Part shown: piece after piece, positions 8,505 through 18,484 of the stretch
How the letters are laid out: every line of letters begins with the position of its first letter
Numbering within the stretch: position 1 is the first letter of the stretch
Assembly (NCBI RefSeq): GCF_001277295.1
Contig: NZ_CP011456.1
Location: 682,001-746,000 of the forward strand
Direction: 5' to 3'
DNA: 64,000 nucleotides
Source of the DNA: Anabaena sp. WA102
GTDB lineage: Bacteria; Cyanobacteriota; Cyanobacteriia; Cyanobacteriales; Nostocaceae
Position numbers and translations under genes: made by a program
The notes under the pieces: model-generated
Told to the model about the DNA's origin: nothing
Database searches by the model: none
What the model saw: only the letters and a program-made list of their open reading frames with translations

Positions 8505-10748
8505 TTATTGATAAACAAAAACTGGAACTCTTTTATAAGCAGGTATCCCACTTTTGGGGTCAATATCTGCTTTAGATAAAACGTTAGCTTCAGGATAAAA
8601 CATAAAAGCTACCCCTTCACGAATTGCACCACAAATAATTTCAATATTTTCTAATTCCCCCGCATTTCCTTTAACTGTAACTTGTTGATGTTCCTGAAAT
8701 CCTGCTTTTTGTATATCCAAACTATTCATTAAAATACAATGACGATGGGGCATTTTGCGATATTTATCTTCACTGCGATAAACTACCGTGTTATGTTGTC
8801 CATAACTGCGTCCTGTTCCCAATATGACTACAATTCCTGGCTGATTTTCCTCAACCCCAAAAGCTGATTTATGAGGTAGAGTTAACTGTGGTAAAGGTGT
8901 AACAAACATCTGCGCTTTACCATTAAAAGTGGGAAATTTCGGTTCATCAAAAATCCGCCCGGCAATGGTAAATTCTGCCTGAGTTTGATCAATTTCACCT
9001 ATTTTTTCATAGCCAGGAATGGTTTTAGCAATTAATTCTCTAACATAAATAGTATCTTGCAATTTACGCCAATTAATCGGATTTTCATCATGTAGACGAT
9101 GGGCAATTTCTGTAATTAATTCTACTTCAGAAATTAAATCAGAATTGCCTGGGTGTAAATGACTTTTACCTGCATCATTTAACCTCACAAAATTATTACC
9201 TGATTCTGTTGTAGTCTTATGGGGATTTTCAAACCGATTGAAAACAGGTAATATTAAAGTTTGCTGTTTTCCTAATCCATGAAAATGTCCTATATTCGGT
9301 TTTGTTGCTACATAAAAAATGGTTTCTATTTGTGATAAAGCCTGTTTTGCTTGTTGTAAGTCTGGGTTAGCTGCATACAAATTTCCCCCCAAACAAAAGA
9401 GTGTATTGATCTTTCCTAATTCTGCTGCTGCTATTAAATCACGGGTATGATAACCAGGAGTTTCATTGAGGGGTTTTCCTAACAGCTTAGATAGTGCTTG
9501 TTTGATTTCTTCTCGCAAATTGATGGTTACACCCATTGAACCAAATCCTTGCACGTTAGAATGTCCTCGAATGGGCATTGTTCCCGCGCCAATTTTACCG
9601 GCGTTACCTGTAATTAAAGCCGTATTTGCTATACTAAAAACATTTTCTACGCCGTTGGCTTGTTGGGTGATTCCCATAGCCCAAGCAAATACTACACTTT
9701 CTGATTTACCAATTAGATAAGCTGTGGCTGTAATTTCTTCTTGGGATAATCCGCAGGTATTAGTGATATGATCCCAGGATATATTTTCTGCGTAATCTAA
9801 AATTTGTTGCCAGTTTTGAGTGTAGGATTGGAGATATTCTGTTTTGATTAAATTTTGGGCAATGAGGGATTTTTGCAACCCGACAAATAATGCGACATCA
9901 CTACCAGGAATGGGTTGTAAATATAAAGAAGAGATATCTGAACCACCTGTGAGTAATGATTTAATGGGAAATGCTGGCGAAGCAAATTTGACTAAACCGA
10001 TTTCTATTTGGGGGTTAATAATAATTACTTTACCGCCTCTTGCTCGCAATTTGATCAATTCGTTCATTAAGCGGGGATGATTTGCGGGTGCGTTAGAACC
10101 AATTAAAACTAGACAATCACTATGTTGTAAGCCTTCTAAACTTACCATTGATGTGCCTGAACCGAAAACTTTTTTTAAGCCGATGGTTGAGGGGACGTGA
10201 CATAAATCTGAACAATCTGCTAGATTATTACTACCAAGCGATCGCATTAACAATTGTAATAAATATGCAGCTTCATTAGATGAACGTCCAGAACTATAAC
10301 TAGCAATCTTTTCTGCTGGTTGTTGAAAAGCTGTTGTGGCGATTTGATAAACTTCTTCCCAGCTAATGCGTTGATAATGAGATGAACCTGATTTGAGGAT
10401 GAGAGGATAAGTCAATCTACCTAAATCATCGCATTCTTGAGAGGTCAGTTGTTGTAATTCATTAATATTATATTCTTGGAAAAAATCTGGTTTAATTCCT
10501 GGTTGCAATTCCGCAGCAATGGCTTCTACACTTTTAGCACAACGTTGTAAGTATTCTCCTGCTTCATTAACAAACCCTCCTTTTTGTCCACCTGTACCCC
10601 AAGCACAGGATAAACAGGCACTTTTATGATTGAGAGTTTGCCATAATTGTAATCCTTGGGGTGAGAGAGTTTTTTCTACCCAATATTGGATGACAGGTAA
10701 ACCACCACCGGCTTGGGAATTAGATTTGTTTTCAGGTAAATTATTCAT
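8505..10748 (-). CDS. FdhF/YdeP-family molybdopterin oxidoreductase
   Basis: Large molybdoenzyme of the formate-dehydrogenase-H/YdeP branch of the DMSO-reductase superfamily. The 747 residues include the N-terminal motif CLSCAWGTGGQKGGF with further cysteines (QRCAK), the Moco-binding run SSGRSSNEAAYLLQLLMRSLG...CSDLCHVPS, the mid-protein WAMGITQQANGVENVF, and a C-terminal molybdopterin dinucleotide-binding domain (GTGRSYGQHNTVVYRSEDKYR). It is full length for the YdeP type. The substrate of this branch is not established; YdeP is associated with acid resistance in E. coli. No NAD- or quinone-reacting subunit is adjacent, so the electron partner is unknown. Confidence 0.85.
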   Translation of the reverse strand: MNNLPENKSNSQAGGGLPVIQYWVEKTLSPQGLQLWQTLNHKSACLSCAWGTGGQKGGFVNEAGEYLQRCAKSVEAIAAELQPGIKPDFFQEYNINELQQLTSQECDDLGRLTYPLILKSGSSHYQRISWEEVYQIATTAFQQPAEKIASYSSGRSSNEAAYLLQLLMRSLGSNNLADCSDLCHVPSTIGLKKVFGSGTSMVSLEGLQHSDCLVLIGSNAPANHPRLMNELIKLRARGGKVIIINPQIEIGLVKFASPAFPIKSLLTGGSDISSLYLQPIPGSDVALFVGLQKSLIAQNLIKTEYLQSYTQNWQQILDYAENISWDHITNTCGLSQEEITATAYLIGKSESVVFAWAMGITQQANGVENVFSIANTALITGNAGKIGAGTMPIRGHSNVQGFGSMGVTINLREEIKQALSKLLGKPLNETPGYHTRDLIAAAELGKINTLFCLGGNLYAANPDLQQAKQALSQIETIFYVATKPNIGHFHGLGKQQTLILPVFNRFENPHKTTTESGNNFVRLNDAGKSHLHPGNSDLISEVELITEIAHRLHDENPINWRKLQDTIYVRELIAKTIPGYEKIGEIDQTQAEFTIAGRIFDEPKFPTFNGKAQMFVTPLPQLTLPHKSAFGVEENQPGIVVILGTGRSYGQHNTVVYRSEDKYRKMPHRHCILMNSLDIQKAGFQEHQQVTVKGNAGELENIEIICGAIREGVAFMFYPEANVLSKADIDPKSGIPAYKRVPVFVYQ

Positions 10749-10939
10749 AAATAGGAGTTTCCTATCTTATTTTTTTACAGACCGATTTTTTAATATTTAG
10801 CTTATACCAATTTTATATAAGGCTGCACAGAAACATGAAATCCATTAATTAATTTATCCCTCTTCATCTGCGTTCATCTGCGTTCATCTGCGTTCAATTG
10901 ATAATATTGATTATTTTAGCTGATTTAAATAAAGTTAAT

Positions 10940-11000
10940 ATCCCCGACTTCTTTTTTGATCTTGTTAATCAATGATAAATTCCTGCAAGAAGTCGGGGAT
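10940..11000. repeat. CCCCGACTTCTT palindrome, long form
   Basis: Inverted arms TCCCCGACTTCTT (10941-10953) and AAGAAGTCGGGGA (10987-10999) around an AT-rich centre. One of eight copies in the window. It lies just downstream of the S1 gene stop (11021) on the minus strand and could act as its terminator. Confidence 0.85.
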
Positions 11001-11020
11001 CTGGGTCAATTAGCAATTAC

Positions 11021-11923
11021 CTATTCAGCCGTTTTATTAGCTGCACGATTAGCACGAGCTTCGGCGGAATCCATGACTTCTGCAAAGTTTTCCACAACTT
11101 CACCGGGGAAGTTTTCTAGGATTCTGGTAGAAATAGCAACTCGACCTTTACCTTCATCTAAATCAATAATTACAGCTTTAATGGGTTGACCGATTTGAAA
11201 GACCTTTTCTAAAGAGTCAATGAATTTTTGGCTCACTTGTTTGATGTGTAGTAAGGCGCTGACACCGTTAAAATCTACGAATACACCAAAAGGTTTGATG
11301 CCAGTAATTTTTCCTTCGATTAATTGACCGATTTCTAATAAACTGAAGTTGCTAGAACGAGCGGCTAAACGTTGAGAGAGAACGAGTTTATTGGTTTCCC
11401 GATTGATTTCTAAAAAGCCTACGGTGAGAGTTTGACCTTTGAGTGCTTCTAGGTTATCACGTTCGGCGATGTGCGATCGCGGAATAAAACCCCGGACACC
11501 TAGAAGATCAACAGTGACACCACCTTTATTGACACCTGTTACCCGTACTTGCACACTTTGGGAATTCTCCTGCATTTCTAACAGTTTTTCCCAAATTTGT
11601 TTCACTTCCAATTGCTTGCGGGAAATGGTAACTTGACCTTCAGCATCCTGATCCCGAATAATCAAAAACTCTAGTTCCTCATTCATCGGTAATACTTCCG
11701 ACAAATCAGCTACTGCTCTCAAGGAAGCCTCTTCTTGGGGAAGAAACGCGGAGGATTTCCCACCAATATCAACATAAGCGCCATCGTGGTCAACTTGGAA
11801 AACTTTACCACGAACAACTTGTCCTTTTTGAAATTGGTAATCGTGTTTTTCCAAGGCTTTGGCAAAATCATCCATTGAAAAAGACGAGTTGGCTGTTTGA
11901 GAAAGTTTAGATTCGGAATTCAT
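11021..11923 (-). CDS. 30S ribosomal protein S1 homologue
   Basis: RNA-binding protein with three S1 (OB-fold) domains: about residues 35-105 (GQVVRGKVFQVDHDGAYVDIGGKSSAFLP), 120-190 (VRVTGVNKGGVTVDLLGVRGFIPRSH) and 205-275 (GKITGIKPFGVFVDFNGVSALLHIKQ). At 300 residues it is the short cyanobacterial form; cyanobacteria usually carry two or more S1 paralogues and I cannot say which one this is. Role: mRNA recruitment to the 30S subunit. The following CCCCGACTTCTT palindrome may terminate it. The upstream gap 11924-12260 contains GTCAGTGGTCAG repeats and a pyrimidine-rich element, with no gene. Confidence 0.85.
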   Translation of the reverse strand: MNSESKLSQTANSSFSMDDFAKALEKHDYQFQKGQVVRGKVFQVDHDGAYVDIGGKSSAFLPQEEASLRAVADLSEVLPMNEELEFLIIRDQDAEGQVTISRKQLEVKQIWEKLLEMQENSQSVQVRVTGVNKGGVTVDLLGVRGFIPRSHIAERDNLEALKGQTLTVGFLEINRETNKLVLSQRLAARSSNFSLLEIGQLIEGKITGIKPFGVFVDFNGVSALLHIKQVSQKFIDSLEKVFQIGQPIKAVIIDLDEGKGRVAISTRILENFPGEVVENFAEVMDSAEARANRAANKTAE

Positions 11924-12124
11924 GACGTTTGAAGATAAATTGTTATTTGTTTAGTTGTCAGTGGTCAGTGGTCAGTTGTCAGTTGTCAGTGGTTAGGCTA
12001 GTACAGATTGGCGGAAATAAACCAACTATTCTAAATCGTTAAGAAGCCTATAACGTCTTAGTTTTGACTTTTAACTGGTTACTGAGCTTGTCGAAGTATT
12101 GACTTTTGACTTCTGCCCTGCGGT

Positions 12125-12294
12125 ACTAGTAGTTCGTCAAATTTATTTTGACGGGTAATGATCGGAAAAAACTTCTGTTCTTCCCTCCCCCACCTCCCCT
12201 ACCTCCCCCACCTCCCCTACCTCCCCCACCTCCCCTACCTCCCCTGCCCCCTACTTGCCTTCACCCGTCATTTTCGGGTTGACAGACTACTAGT
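12125..12294. repeat. Pyrimidine-rich tandem repeat bounded by 32-nt inverted repeats
   Basis: Two 32-nt arms (12125-12156 and 12263-12294) match as an inverted repeat at 23 of 32 positions, with perfect outer blocks ACTAGTAGT/ACTACTAGT and inner blocks GACGGGT/ACCCGTC. Between them lies a CCTCCCCTACCTCCCCCA-type array (about 12184-12250). The right arm contains the stop codon and last codons of the dienelactone hydrolase gene. This resembles a non-autonomous mobile element that has landed at the gene end. Confidence 0.6.
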
Positions 12295-13028
12295 TGGCTA
12301 AAAAGTTGTTGAACTTGCTCCCAAGCATCTGCCGCAGCTTTAGAATTATAACTGGCACGACGGTCACAAAAAAATCCATGACCAGATCCATCGTAACGAA
12401 ACAGACGATGAGAAATGTGATATTTTGCAAGTTCGGCGGTAATCTCGTCTACTTGTTCTGGAGGAATACTCGCATCTTCCTCACCAAAAAAGGTGTAGAT
12501 AGTGCCTTTAATTGCTGATGTCCGGGTAATACTGGGATTTCCACCTCCGGGAGTACGAGTAGTGATACCCGCACCGTAAAAGGAAGCAGTGGCTTTAATA
12601 TCAGAGAGTGTTGCAGCTAGATAGGCGACGTGACCACCAAAACAAAAGCCAATACAACCAAATCCATCTGGTCTAACATTGGGTAAAGTTTTTAAGTAGT
12701 CAATGGCTGCTTGAATATCGCTTAAAAGTTCTGATGCTGTGGTTTGTGACCAAGCGTATTTTTTGCCTATTTCCACGTCTTCGGGCGTGTAACCAGTTTC
12801 AAATCCAGGGGCTTGACGTTGAAACAGGGCTGGAGCGATCGCCACATATCCTAGTTTAGCAATCCGTTCGGTGACATCCCGAATATGCGCGTTAACCCCA
12901 AAAATCTCCTGGAGAACGACAATTCCCGGATAAGAACCGGGCGCGGTGGGTTGAGCTAAATAGGCGGCTATTTGCAAATTGTTTTGAGGAATTTGAATTG
13001 TTGTAGTCTGTATTGCTGACTCTGTCAT
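12261..13028 (-). CDS. Dienelactone hydrolase family protein
   Basis: Alpha/beta-hydrolase of the carboxymethylenebutenolidase (DLH) family. It shows the Cys nucleophile elbow GCIGFCFGGHVA, the upstream Glu region LQEIFGVN, an acidic residue in TFFGEEDASIP and the catalytic His in DGSGHGFF. At 255 residues it is normal length and has no signal peptide, so it is probably cytosolic. The true substrate in cyanobacteria is not known. The last residues (VVCQPENDG) are encoded by the arm of a repeat element and are probably not part of the ancestral fold. The gene is divergent from the PlmA-like regulator. Confidence 0.88.
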   Translation of the reverse strand: MTESAIQTTTIQIPQNNLQIAAYLAQPTAPGSYPGIVVLQEIFGVNAHIRDVTERIAKLGYVAIAPALFQRQAPGFETGYTPEDVEIGKKYAWSQTTASELLSDIQAAIDYLKTLPNVRPDGFGCIGFCFGGHVAYLAATLSDIKATASFYGAGITTRTPGGGNPSITRTSAIKGTIYTFFGEEDASIPPEQVDEITAELAKYHISHRLFRYDGSGHGFFCDRRASYNSKAAADAWEQVQQLFSQLVVCQPENDG

Positions 13029-13291
13029 AATATAAGTTGTGAGTAGGGAAATAGGTAAGAGGTACGAAGCACAAGTTAATAATAGTTATATCTATCAGCA
13101 ATTAGTAACCACTAATGGCGTTGTGAATTACGATTTATTTACTGATCGGACTTACATTCATTTTGACCCTTACCTTCTGATTTGGTGTATTCTTCTGTGA
13201 TAATATTTTCCATAGCAAACTAACCCATTAATCATATATTAAACAGGTAAATTATGGCTATTTGTATAAGTCTTATGGAGCAGAATTGGTA

Positions 13292-14278
13292 ATGATTCAA
13301 TTCCGTATTCAGCCAGATAGTGAAATTCCTGCATCTAATCAACTGTTTAATCAGATCAGATTTGCGATCGCCTCTGGGCAATATTCACCCGCATATAAAC
13401 TACCCAGTACCAGGGCTTTAGCCATGCAAACTGGATTACATCGCAACACCATCAGTAAAGTTTACCGCCAATTGGAGGAAGAAGGATTTGTCGAAAGTTT
13501 AGCAGGTTCAGGCATCTATGTCCGCGCTCAAGGTCATGAAGGCGGAAGCAGATCCCAGTCTCCCATGCTCAAACAAAATCCTCAAGCCTATAAGGTGGTG
13601 CAACAAGCCCTAGATGAGTTACTGGGTCAAGGTTGTTCTCTCAATCAATCACGAGAACTATTTTTAGCAGAAGTTGACTGGCGCTTGCGTTGTAGTACCA
13701 GAGTATTAGTGGTGACACCATCTCAAGATATTGGGGCTGGGGAATTAATGGTTGATGAGTTAGAAGAATCCCTGCAAATCCCCCTCCAGCTAGTCGCAAT
13801 GGAACAACTGATTGGAGTATTAGACCAAACCACTTCAGCCACATTAGTCACCAGTCGTTATTTTATCGGAGAAGTGGAAGCGATCGCTGCACCCAAAGCA
13901 GTTCGCGTGATTCCCCTAGATATTCACGACTACGGCAAAGAAATGACTGTCGTGAAAAGCCTACCCAAATCCAGTTGTATTGGTATAGTTAGCCTCAGTC
14001 CTGGTATTCTCAGAGCCACAGAAGTCATTCTCCACGGTTTACGAGGAGACGAAATATTAGTCATGACTGCTCAACCAAAGGATGCTTATAAACTACACGC
14101 GATCGTTAAACGCTCAGAAATAATCTTTTGTACAGATCAAGTCAGCTATGCCACAACCCAAGCAGCTATGCAAACAGTCTTAGAAGACCTCATCCGTCCA
14201 CCCAAACTGATTCGCTGTGAAAACTACATCGGCACACAGTCCATCAACTTACTAAAACGCGAACTGGGATTAATTTAA
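13292..14278 (+). CDS. GntR-family regulator, PlmA-like
   Basis: A 328-residue protein with an N-terminal GntR winged helix-turn-helix (about 10-80: QLFNQIRFAIASGQ, LPSTRALAMQTGLHRNTISK, VYRQLEEEGFVESL) and a C-terminal region that is neither an aminotransferase nor a usual FCD/UTRA domain. This layout and wording match the cyanobacterial PlmA group, which is known to bind the PII-PipX complex and so links to nitrogen/carbon signalling; the assignment is from memory. Start at the ATG giving MIQFRIQP, with GGAG about 11 nt upstream; a TTG 30 nt earlier is less likely. The preceding 260-bp spacer holds the divergent promoters. Confidence 0.8.
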   Translation: MIQFRIQPDSEIPASNQLFNQIRFAIASGQYSPAYKLPSTRALAMQTGLHRNTISKVYRQLEEEGFVESLAGSGIYVRAQGHEGGSRSQSPMLKQNPQAYKVVQQALDELLGQGCSLNQSRELFLAEVDWRLRCSTRVLVVTPSQDIGAGELMVDELEESLQIPLQLVAMEQLIGVLDQTTSATLVTSRYFIGEVEAIAAPKAVRVIPLDIHDYGKEMTVVKSLPKSSCIGIVSLSPGILRATEVILHGLRGDEILVMTAQPKDAYKLHAIVKRSEIIFCTDQVSYATTQAAMQTVLEDLIRPPKLIRCENYIGTQSINLLKRELGLI

Positions 14279-14282
14279 TTTG

Positions 14283-17200
14283 TCAGTTTTCAGTGGTCAT
14301 TTGTCCCGGAAATAACCCTAATGAACAAATAATTTGCGCTTCCTGTTGTCCGTCTTCAGGATGAATCACACACAAAGAATTATTATCACGTAAAGAAATA
14401 ATCATTGTGGCTAATTGTTCATCACTAATCCCACTTTTCAACTGCCGATTAAGTTTAACAATCGTCGTTTCTTTTAATGGATAAAGATAGATTTCTTCAA
14501 CGGCCTTTTTCAAAGTTTGCCAATCTTCACCTAATGAAAATAACGATGAAAATAATGGGGTTTCTGTCTTCTTAATATAAGCATCTAATCTATAATATGT
14601 TCGATATCTTGCCCCTTTAGAGCTTCCTAATTGTCCTCCAGTCGTTTTGTGCTGTTCTAATACCAAATCAGCCCCTTGCGAGACAATTTCATGATGTTGG
14701 GGATGCTTTTCTAAAGGGGGTGTATTCCGGTTACATCTCGCCATTCTTAATATTCTCATTTGCGATTGAGTTACACTTTCTCCTTCCCTATTTATCCAAG
14801 CTAAAGCATCTGTACCATCAGCAGTGCGAAGATACATTAATACACCTTCAGGATCTAAATTTGTTCCTTGATATTCGCGGGTAGAATAGATAACATTAGG
14901 CAGATTTTTAATAATCTTCTCTAAATCAGGATCAGCATCTATGGCATTTTTCCAAATTTGAAAAGCTTCCGATGTTAAATCAACCTCTCCATCTTCTGCT
15001 TCATCTAAAATACCAGACTTTTCATGATAAAGATCAAGAATTTCTTGATAGGAAAGAGTATCTTCAAAAAATGCCTCATCTGTTCCCACCACATTAGCAT
15101 TTTCTTGTAATCTTTCCCCTAATCTTCCGCGCAGATTGATTAATTCCTCTACTCCCTCCGCAGGTAAAAAGGAATAACAGAAAATTTCTGCCGCTTTTTG
15201 TCCAATTCTATCCACTCTTCCCGTTCTTTGAATTAAGCGAATAATTGCCCAAGGTAAATCATAATTAATAATAATCCGACAATCTTGTAAATTTTGACCC
15301 TCACTTAAAACATCAGTAGCAATTAAAATTCTAATTTGTTGTTCTTGGGGAATATTTTGTTTATTACTTTCTGGACTAAACCGATATGCTAATATTGTCG
15401 GATCATTTATTTTTCCTGTGACTAAAGTAGCTTGAGGAATATTCTCTTTTTCCAAAGACTCTTGTAAATAACGCGCTGTATCTGCAAATTGAGTAAAAAT
15501 CAATATTTTCTCATATGCATGAGTTTCCGTTAATAACCCTTGCAAAGTTTGAAACTTTTGATCTAATTTATAACTCCATTCTCCGCAATTATTTAACAAC
15601 TTCAATAACAATAAAGCATCTTCGCGTAAATCTTTTTTTAATTCAGATTTGAACAATCGAGAATCTAACCATTTAAACCGTTTTTGATATTTGCTTTGAT
15701 AAAGTTCATAAATAGCTTTTGCTTGACGTTTATATTCCGTATCTTTACTGGTTAAACTTGCAAAACTAATTTCATCACCTTCATCATTTTCATCATCACC
15801 TATTTCAAAATCTAAAGCTGTAGAATTAACCGTATCAGCATCTTCATCATTATTACAAGTATCTAAAAATTCTGCATCCTGTGTACCAATAGGAATATCT
15901 AACTTATTTTCTAAAGCATAAAGATAAACATAATTCCGTAAAATGTGCCGTTCTAAAGATTCTAAAAAAGCAATACCACTACTTTCTAATCTTTTAAATA
16001 AATTCGTGCGACAAAAACCCATTAACCGTCTTCCCGCACGAGATAAACCATTTAAAATCTGTTGTTCTGTTGCTGTGGGAGGTTGTTTATATTTATCTAA
16101 AGTGTAATTTCCTAAACCGTAACGGGGTAAAGATAGAGAATTAATAATTTCGACAACTTCACTAGAGTATAATTTTCCATAATTATCATCATTATTAATC
16201 GTAAATTTAGCAGTTTTGGGAATCCGCACAGGAAAATAAGAACGAGTACCATCAGTAAATTGTAAATATTTACGTCCATTTAAAGGATCTGTATCAGCAT
16301 AATTATTTTTAATAAAACTGCGAGTTCTCCTAATCATATAACGATTCATTAATTGTTGCCAATCTTCAAAATATTCGCTTTTTTCAAATGCTGCTAAAGT
16401 TCTCATATCGGTTTGGGGATGTTTGCGTTTAAACTCCATTTCATTCCCCAATTCCCTGATTAAATGTTCGGGTTTAATTCCTAAATATTTTGATTCAGGA
16501 ACGAATAACCGTAACTGTGCAGATAAGTCAAAATAGCTTTTATTATAAGGAGTTGCAGTCAGTAAAATACACCGACTTCCGCTTTGTTCTATATATTCTT
16601 TAATAGCTGCATAACGTTGTCCATCTCGATTTCTTAAATTATGACTTTCATCTATTAAGACTAAGCGAAAACGAGCGGGAATTGTGGGTAATATTTTCGT
16701 GACTTGACTAATAGAAATTACTGCACCTCTTAAACCATATTCTTCTCGATATTTTTCCCACATAGAAACGAGATTTTTAGGACAAATAATGAGGGTACTA
16801 ATTCCCAGTTCATCTTCAATAATTTTCGCTATAGCTGTCCCAACTAAAGTCTTTCCTAATCCTACCACATCCCCAATCATCACACCACCACGACGGTTAA
16901 CATAATGCGCGGCTATTTTCACTGCTGCTGCTTGAAAAGGAAATAATTGAAAGTCTGAAGGTATTTGATATTGACTTAAACCATCTCGCGCTTCTTGCGA
17001 TAGATGATAAGCCATTTTCAGATACACATAATAAGGATCAATTAACTTGTCCGTTGCCCAACTTTCATCTATAATTTTTGCTAATTGTTCAGAAATATCT
17101 AAACAAAAGTTATCTTCCCAACGTTCATCAAACCAAGTTTGTAATTTATTAGTAGCATCATGATCTAAAATATCAACATTTAATTCTCCCTGTGCTGATA

Positions 17201-17702
17201 AACCAGAAAAGGTTAAATTACTACTTCCTAAAAAACCGATTGCGGGTAAATTTGCATGATTTTGAGGAACTAAATATAGTTTCGCGTGGAGGGGATGACG
17301 TAAATAGAGTTTCACAACTACTTTTTGAGATTTTAATTGTGATTTAAGTCTTTTTAAACCCAATTCATCAGCATTATTTGGTTTTCCGATCATTAACTGT
17401 TGTCGAAATTCCTGAACTATGCGTTTTTGCAATTGAAAAGATTTATTTCTATCTATGGGTTTTTGGGATATTCCTAAACCTAATAGTTCCTGAAGTTCAT
17501 CTTTTGGAAGTTTTTGCATTCCAATTAATAAGCGACAACAATTATTTTCTCCTCCGGTAAATTGTTCAATTTCTTCCTGTATTAATTTCCATCCTCGCAA
17601 GTTAAAATAACCGACACAAAAATCAGCCCTATTTGCAGATTGGAGGCTTTTTTTGAGTATAGGTAATAGTTGATCATTAATATTATCAAAAATCCGAGGC
17701 AT
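14283..17702 (-). CDS. PLD-like nuclease fused to SNF2-family helicase
   Basis: An 1139-residue protein with an N-terminal phospholipase-D-like domain (about 1-220; HAKLYLV...FLGSSNLTFSG is the HKD-type motif) and a superfamily-2 helicase: Walker A IGDVVGLGKTLVGTAI (about 278), LVLIDESHNLRNRDGQ, TATPYNKSYFDLSAQLRLF, then a long insert with a very acidic stretch (about 620-640), and a C-terminal helicase lobe with LIATDVLSEGQNL and QRTGRVDRIGQ. Such PLD-SNF2 proteins occur in restriction-like and DISARM-like defence loci. Here the nearest partner upstream on the same strand is an Eco57I-type DNA methylase. Probable role: DNA translocation and cleavage in defence. Function is inferred from domains. 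Confidence 0.85.
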   Translation of the reverse strand: MPRIFDNINDQLLPILKKSLQSANRADFCVGYFNLRGWKLIQEEIEQFTGGENNCCRLLIGMQKLPKDELQELLGLGISQKPIDRNKSFQLQKRIVQEFRQQLMIGKPNNADELGLKRLKSQLKSQKVVVKLYLRHPLHAKLYLVPQNHANLPAIGFLGSSNLTFSGLSAQGELNVDILDHDATNKLQTWFDERWEDNFCLDISEQLAKIIDESWATDKLIDPYYVYLKMAYHLSQEARDGLSQYQIPSDFQLFPFQAAAVKIAAHYVNRRGGVMIGDVVGLGKTLVGTAIAKIIEDELGISTLIICPKNLVSMWEKYREEYGLRGAVISISQVTKILPTIPARFRLVLIDESHNLRNRDGQRYAAIKEYIEQSGSRCILLTATPYNKSYFDLSAQLRLFVPESKYLGIKPEHLIRELGNEMEFKRKHPQTDMRTLAAFEKSEYFEDWQQLMNRYMIRRTRSFIKNNYADTDPLNGRKYLQFTDGTRSYFPVRIPKTAKFTINNDDNYGKLYSSEVVEIINSLSLPRYGLGNYTLDKYKQPPTATEQQILNGLSRAGRRLMGFCRTNLFKRLESSGIAFLESLERHILRNYVYLYALENKLDIPIGTQDAEFLDTCNNDEDADTVNSTALDFEIGDDENDEGDEISFASLTSKDTEYKRQAKAIYELYQSKYQKRFKWLDSRLFKSELKKDLREDALLLLKLLNNCGEWSYKLDQKFQTLQGLLTETHAYEKILIFTQFADTARYLQESLEKENIPQATLVTGKINDPTILAYRFSPESNKQNIPQEQQIRILIATDVLSEGQNLQDCRIIINYDLPWAIIRLIQRTGRVDRIGQKAAEIFCYSFLPAEGVEELINLRGRLGERLQENANVVGTDEAFFEDTLSYQEILDLYHEKSGILDEAEDGEVDLTSEAFQIWKNAIDADPDLEKIIKNLPNVIYSTREYQGTNLDPEGVLMYLRTADGTDALAWINREGESVTQSQMRILRMARCNRNTPPLEKHPQHHEIVSQGADLVLEQHKTTGGQLGSSKGARYRTYYRLDAYIKKTETPLFSSLFSLGEDWQTLKKAVEEIYLYPLKETTIVKLNRQLKSGISDEQLATMIISLRDNNSLCVIHPEDGQQEAQIICSLGLFPGQMTTEN

Positions 17703-17746
17703 AGTTGTTTATATTAGTTAATTGTCTGAATTATAGCATATTTCCA

Positions 17747-17810
17747 TATCCCCGACTTCTTTGATAAATCTTGTGAATAAATGATAAATTGATGATAGAA
17801 GTCGGGGATA
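17747..17810. repeat. CCCCGACTTCTT palindrome, long form
   Basis: Arms ATATCCCCGACTTCTT and AGAAGTCGGGGATAT around an AT-rich centre that shares words (ATAAATCTTGTGAAT, AATGATAAATT) with the copy at 10940. It lies between the DUF2887 remnant and the helicase gene. Confidence 0.85.
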
Positions 17811-17817
17811 TTATATC

Positions 17818-18388
17818 TTAATCTTCAACTTTTGCTAACCAAGCAAGTAAATCCTCCACATTATTAAAATCTAATAATGCTTCACTCAAATCTTCTAAAA
17901 TATGTAAGGATAAACCAGCAACAGAACCGCGTATTTTCGGCGATATTTTACCAAACCGCTTACTCAACAGTCGCATGACTAAATTAAAAGTTGCTTCTTC
18001 TAGTCCTTCTTCTCGTCCTTCTTTCCTTCCTTCTTCTTTTCCTTGTTCCCGGCCTTCTTCTTTAATTTCTTGATAAACTCGTGTTTGTTTGAGTGTGATT
18101 CCTAACATAGATTCTACCTCTTGACGGTTGAGATTTTCAAACTTGTACATCATGATAGTTGTGATCATTTCTATTATGACGCTATTTGATGATGATGGTA
18201 TTTCTTCCTTAGTTTTTGTTAATAAATACCTAGCTGCTTCTGGTGCTTGACTTTCTTCTAAAGTGGTTAATATCATCACTCCTACCCATGTTGGTAATTG
18301 ATGAATATCCCCCAATTCATCTTAGTAATTGAAACAATAAAGATGGAAATTGTTGGAATAGTTTGTAAAAGATTGTATCTCGACGCAT
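17818..18388 (-). pseudogene. Decayed DUF2887/Rpn-family nuclease gene
   Basis: The ATG at 18388 opens a frame reading MRRDTIFYKLFQQFPSLLFQ, the typical start of cyanobacterial DUF2887 (Rpn/PD-(D/E)XK-like) proteins, but it stops after 23 codons. The next sequence, in another frame (17818-18315, about 165 aa), is the C-terminal part of the same family: MYKFENLNRQEVESMLGI, a charged EEGREQGKEEGRKEGREEG linker, and the terminal EDLSEALLDFNNVEDLLAWL. The middle, which would hold the nuclease core, is missing and the two parts are out of frame. So it is an internally deleted, frameshifted remnant. It lies between the methylase and helicase genes. Confidence 0.75.
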
Positions 18389-18446
18389 AACATAACTAAT
18401 TTCTATTAATTAATTGTGTGATTATTATATAGCAATCCAAGAGTCA

Positions 18447-18477
18447 GATCCCCGACTTCTTAAAGAAGTCGGGGATC
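18447..18477. repeat. CCCCGACTTCTT palindrome, short form
   Basis: Near-perfect short hairpin: GATCCCCGACTTCTT, then AAAGAAGTCGGGGATC. It sits directly downstream of the methylase stop codon (18485) on the minus strand, so it may serve as a terminator. Confidence 0.85.
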
Positions 18478-18484
18478 TTGGTGG

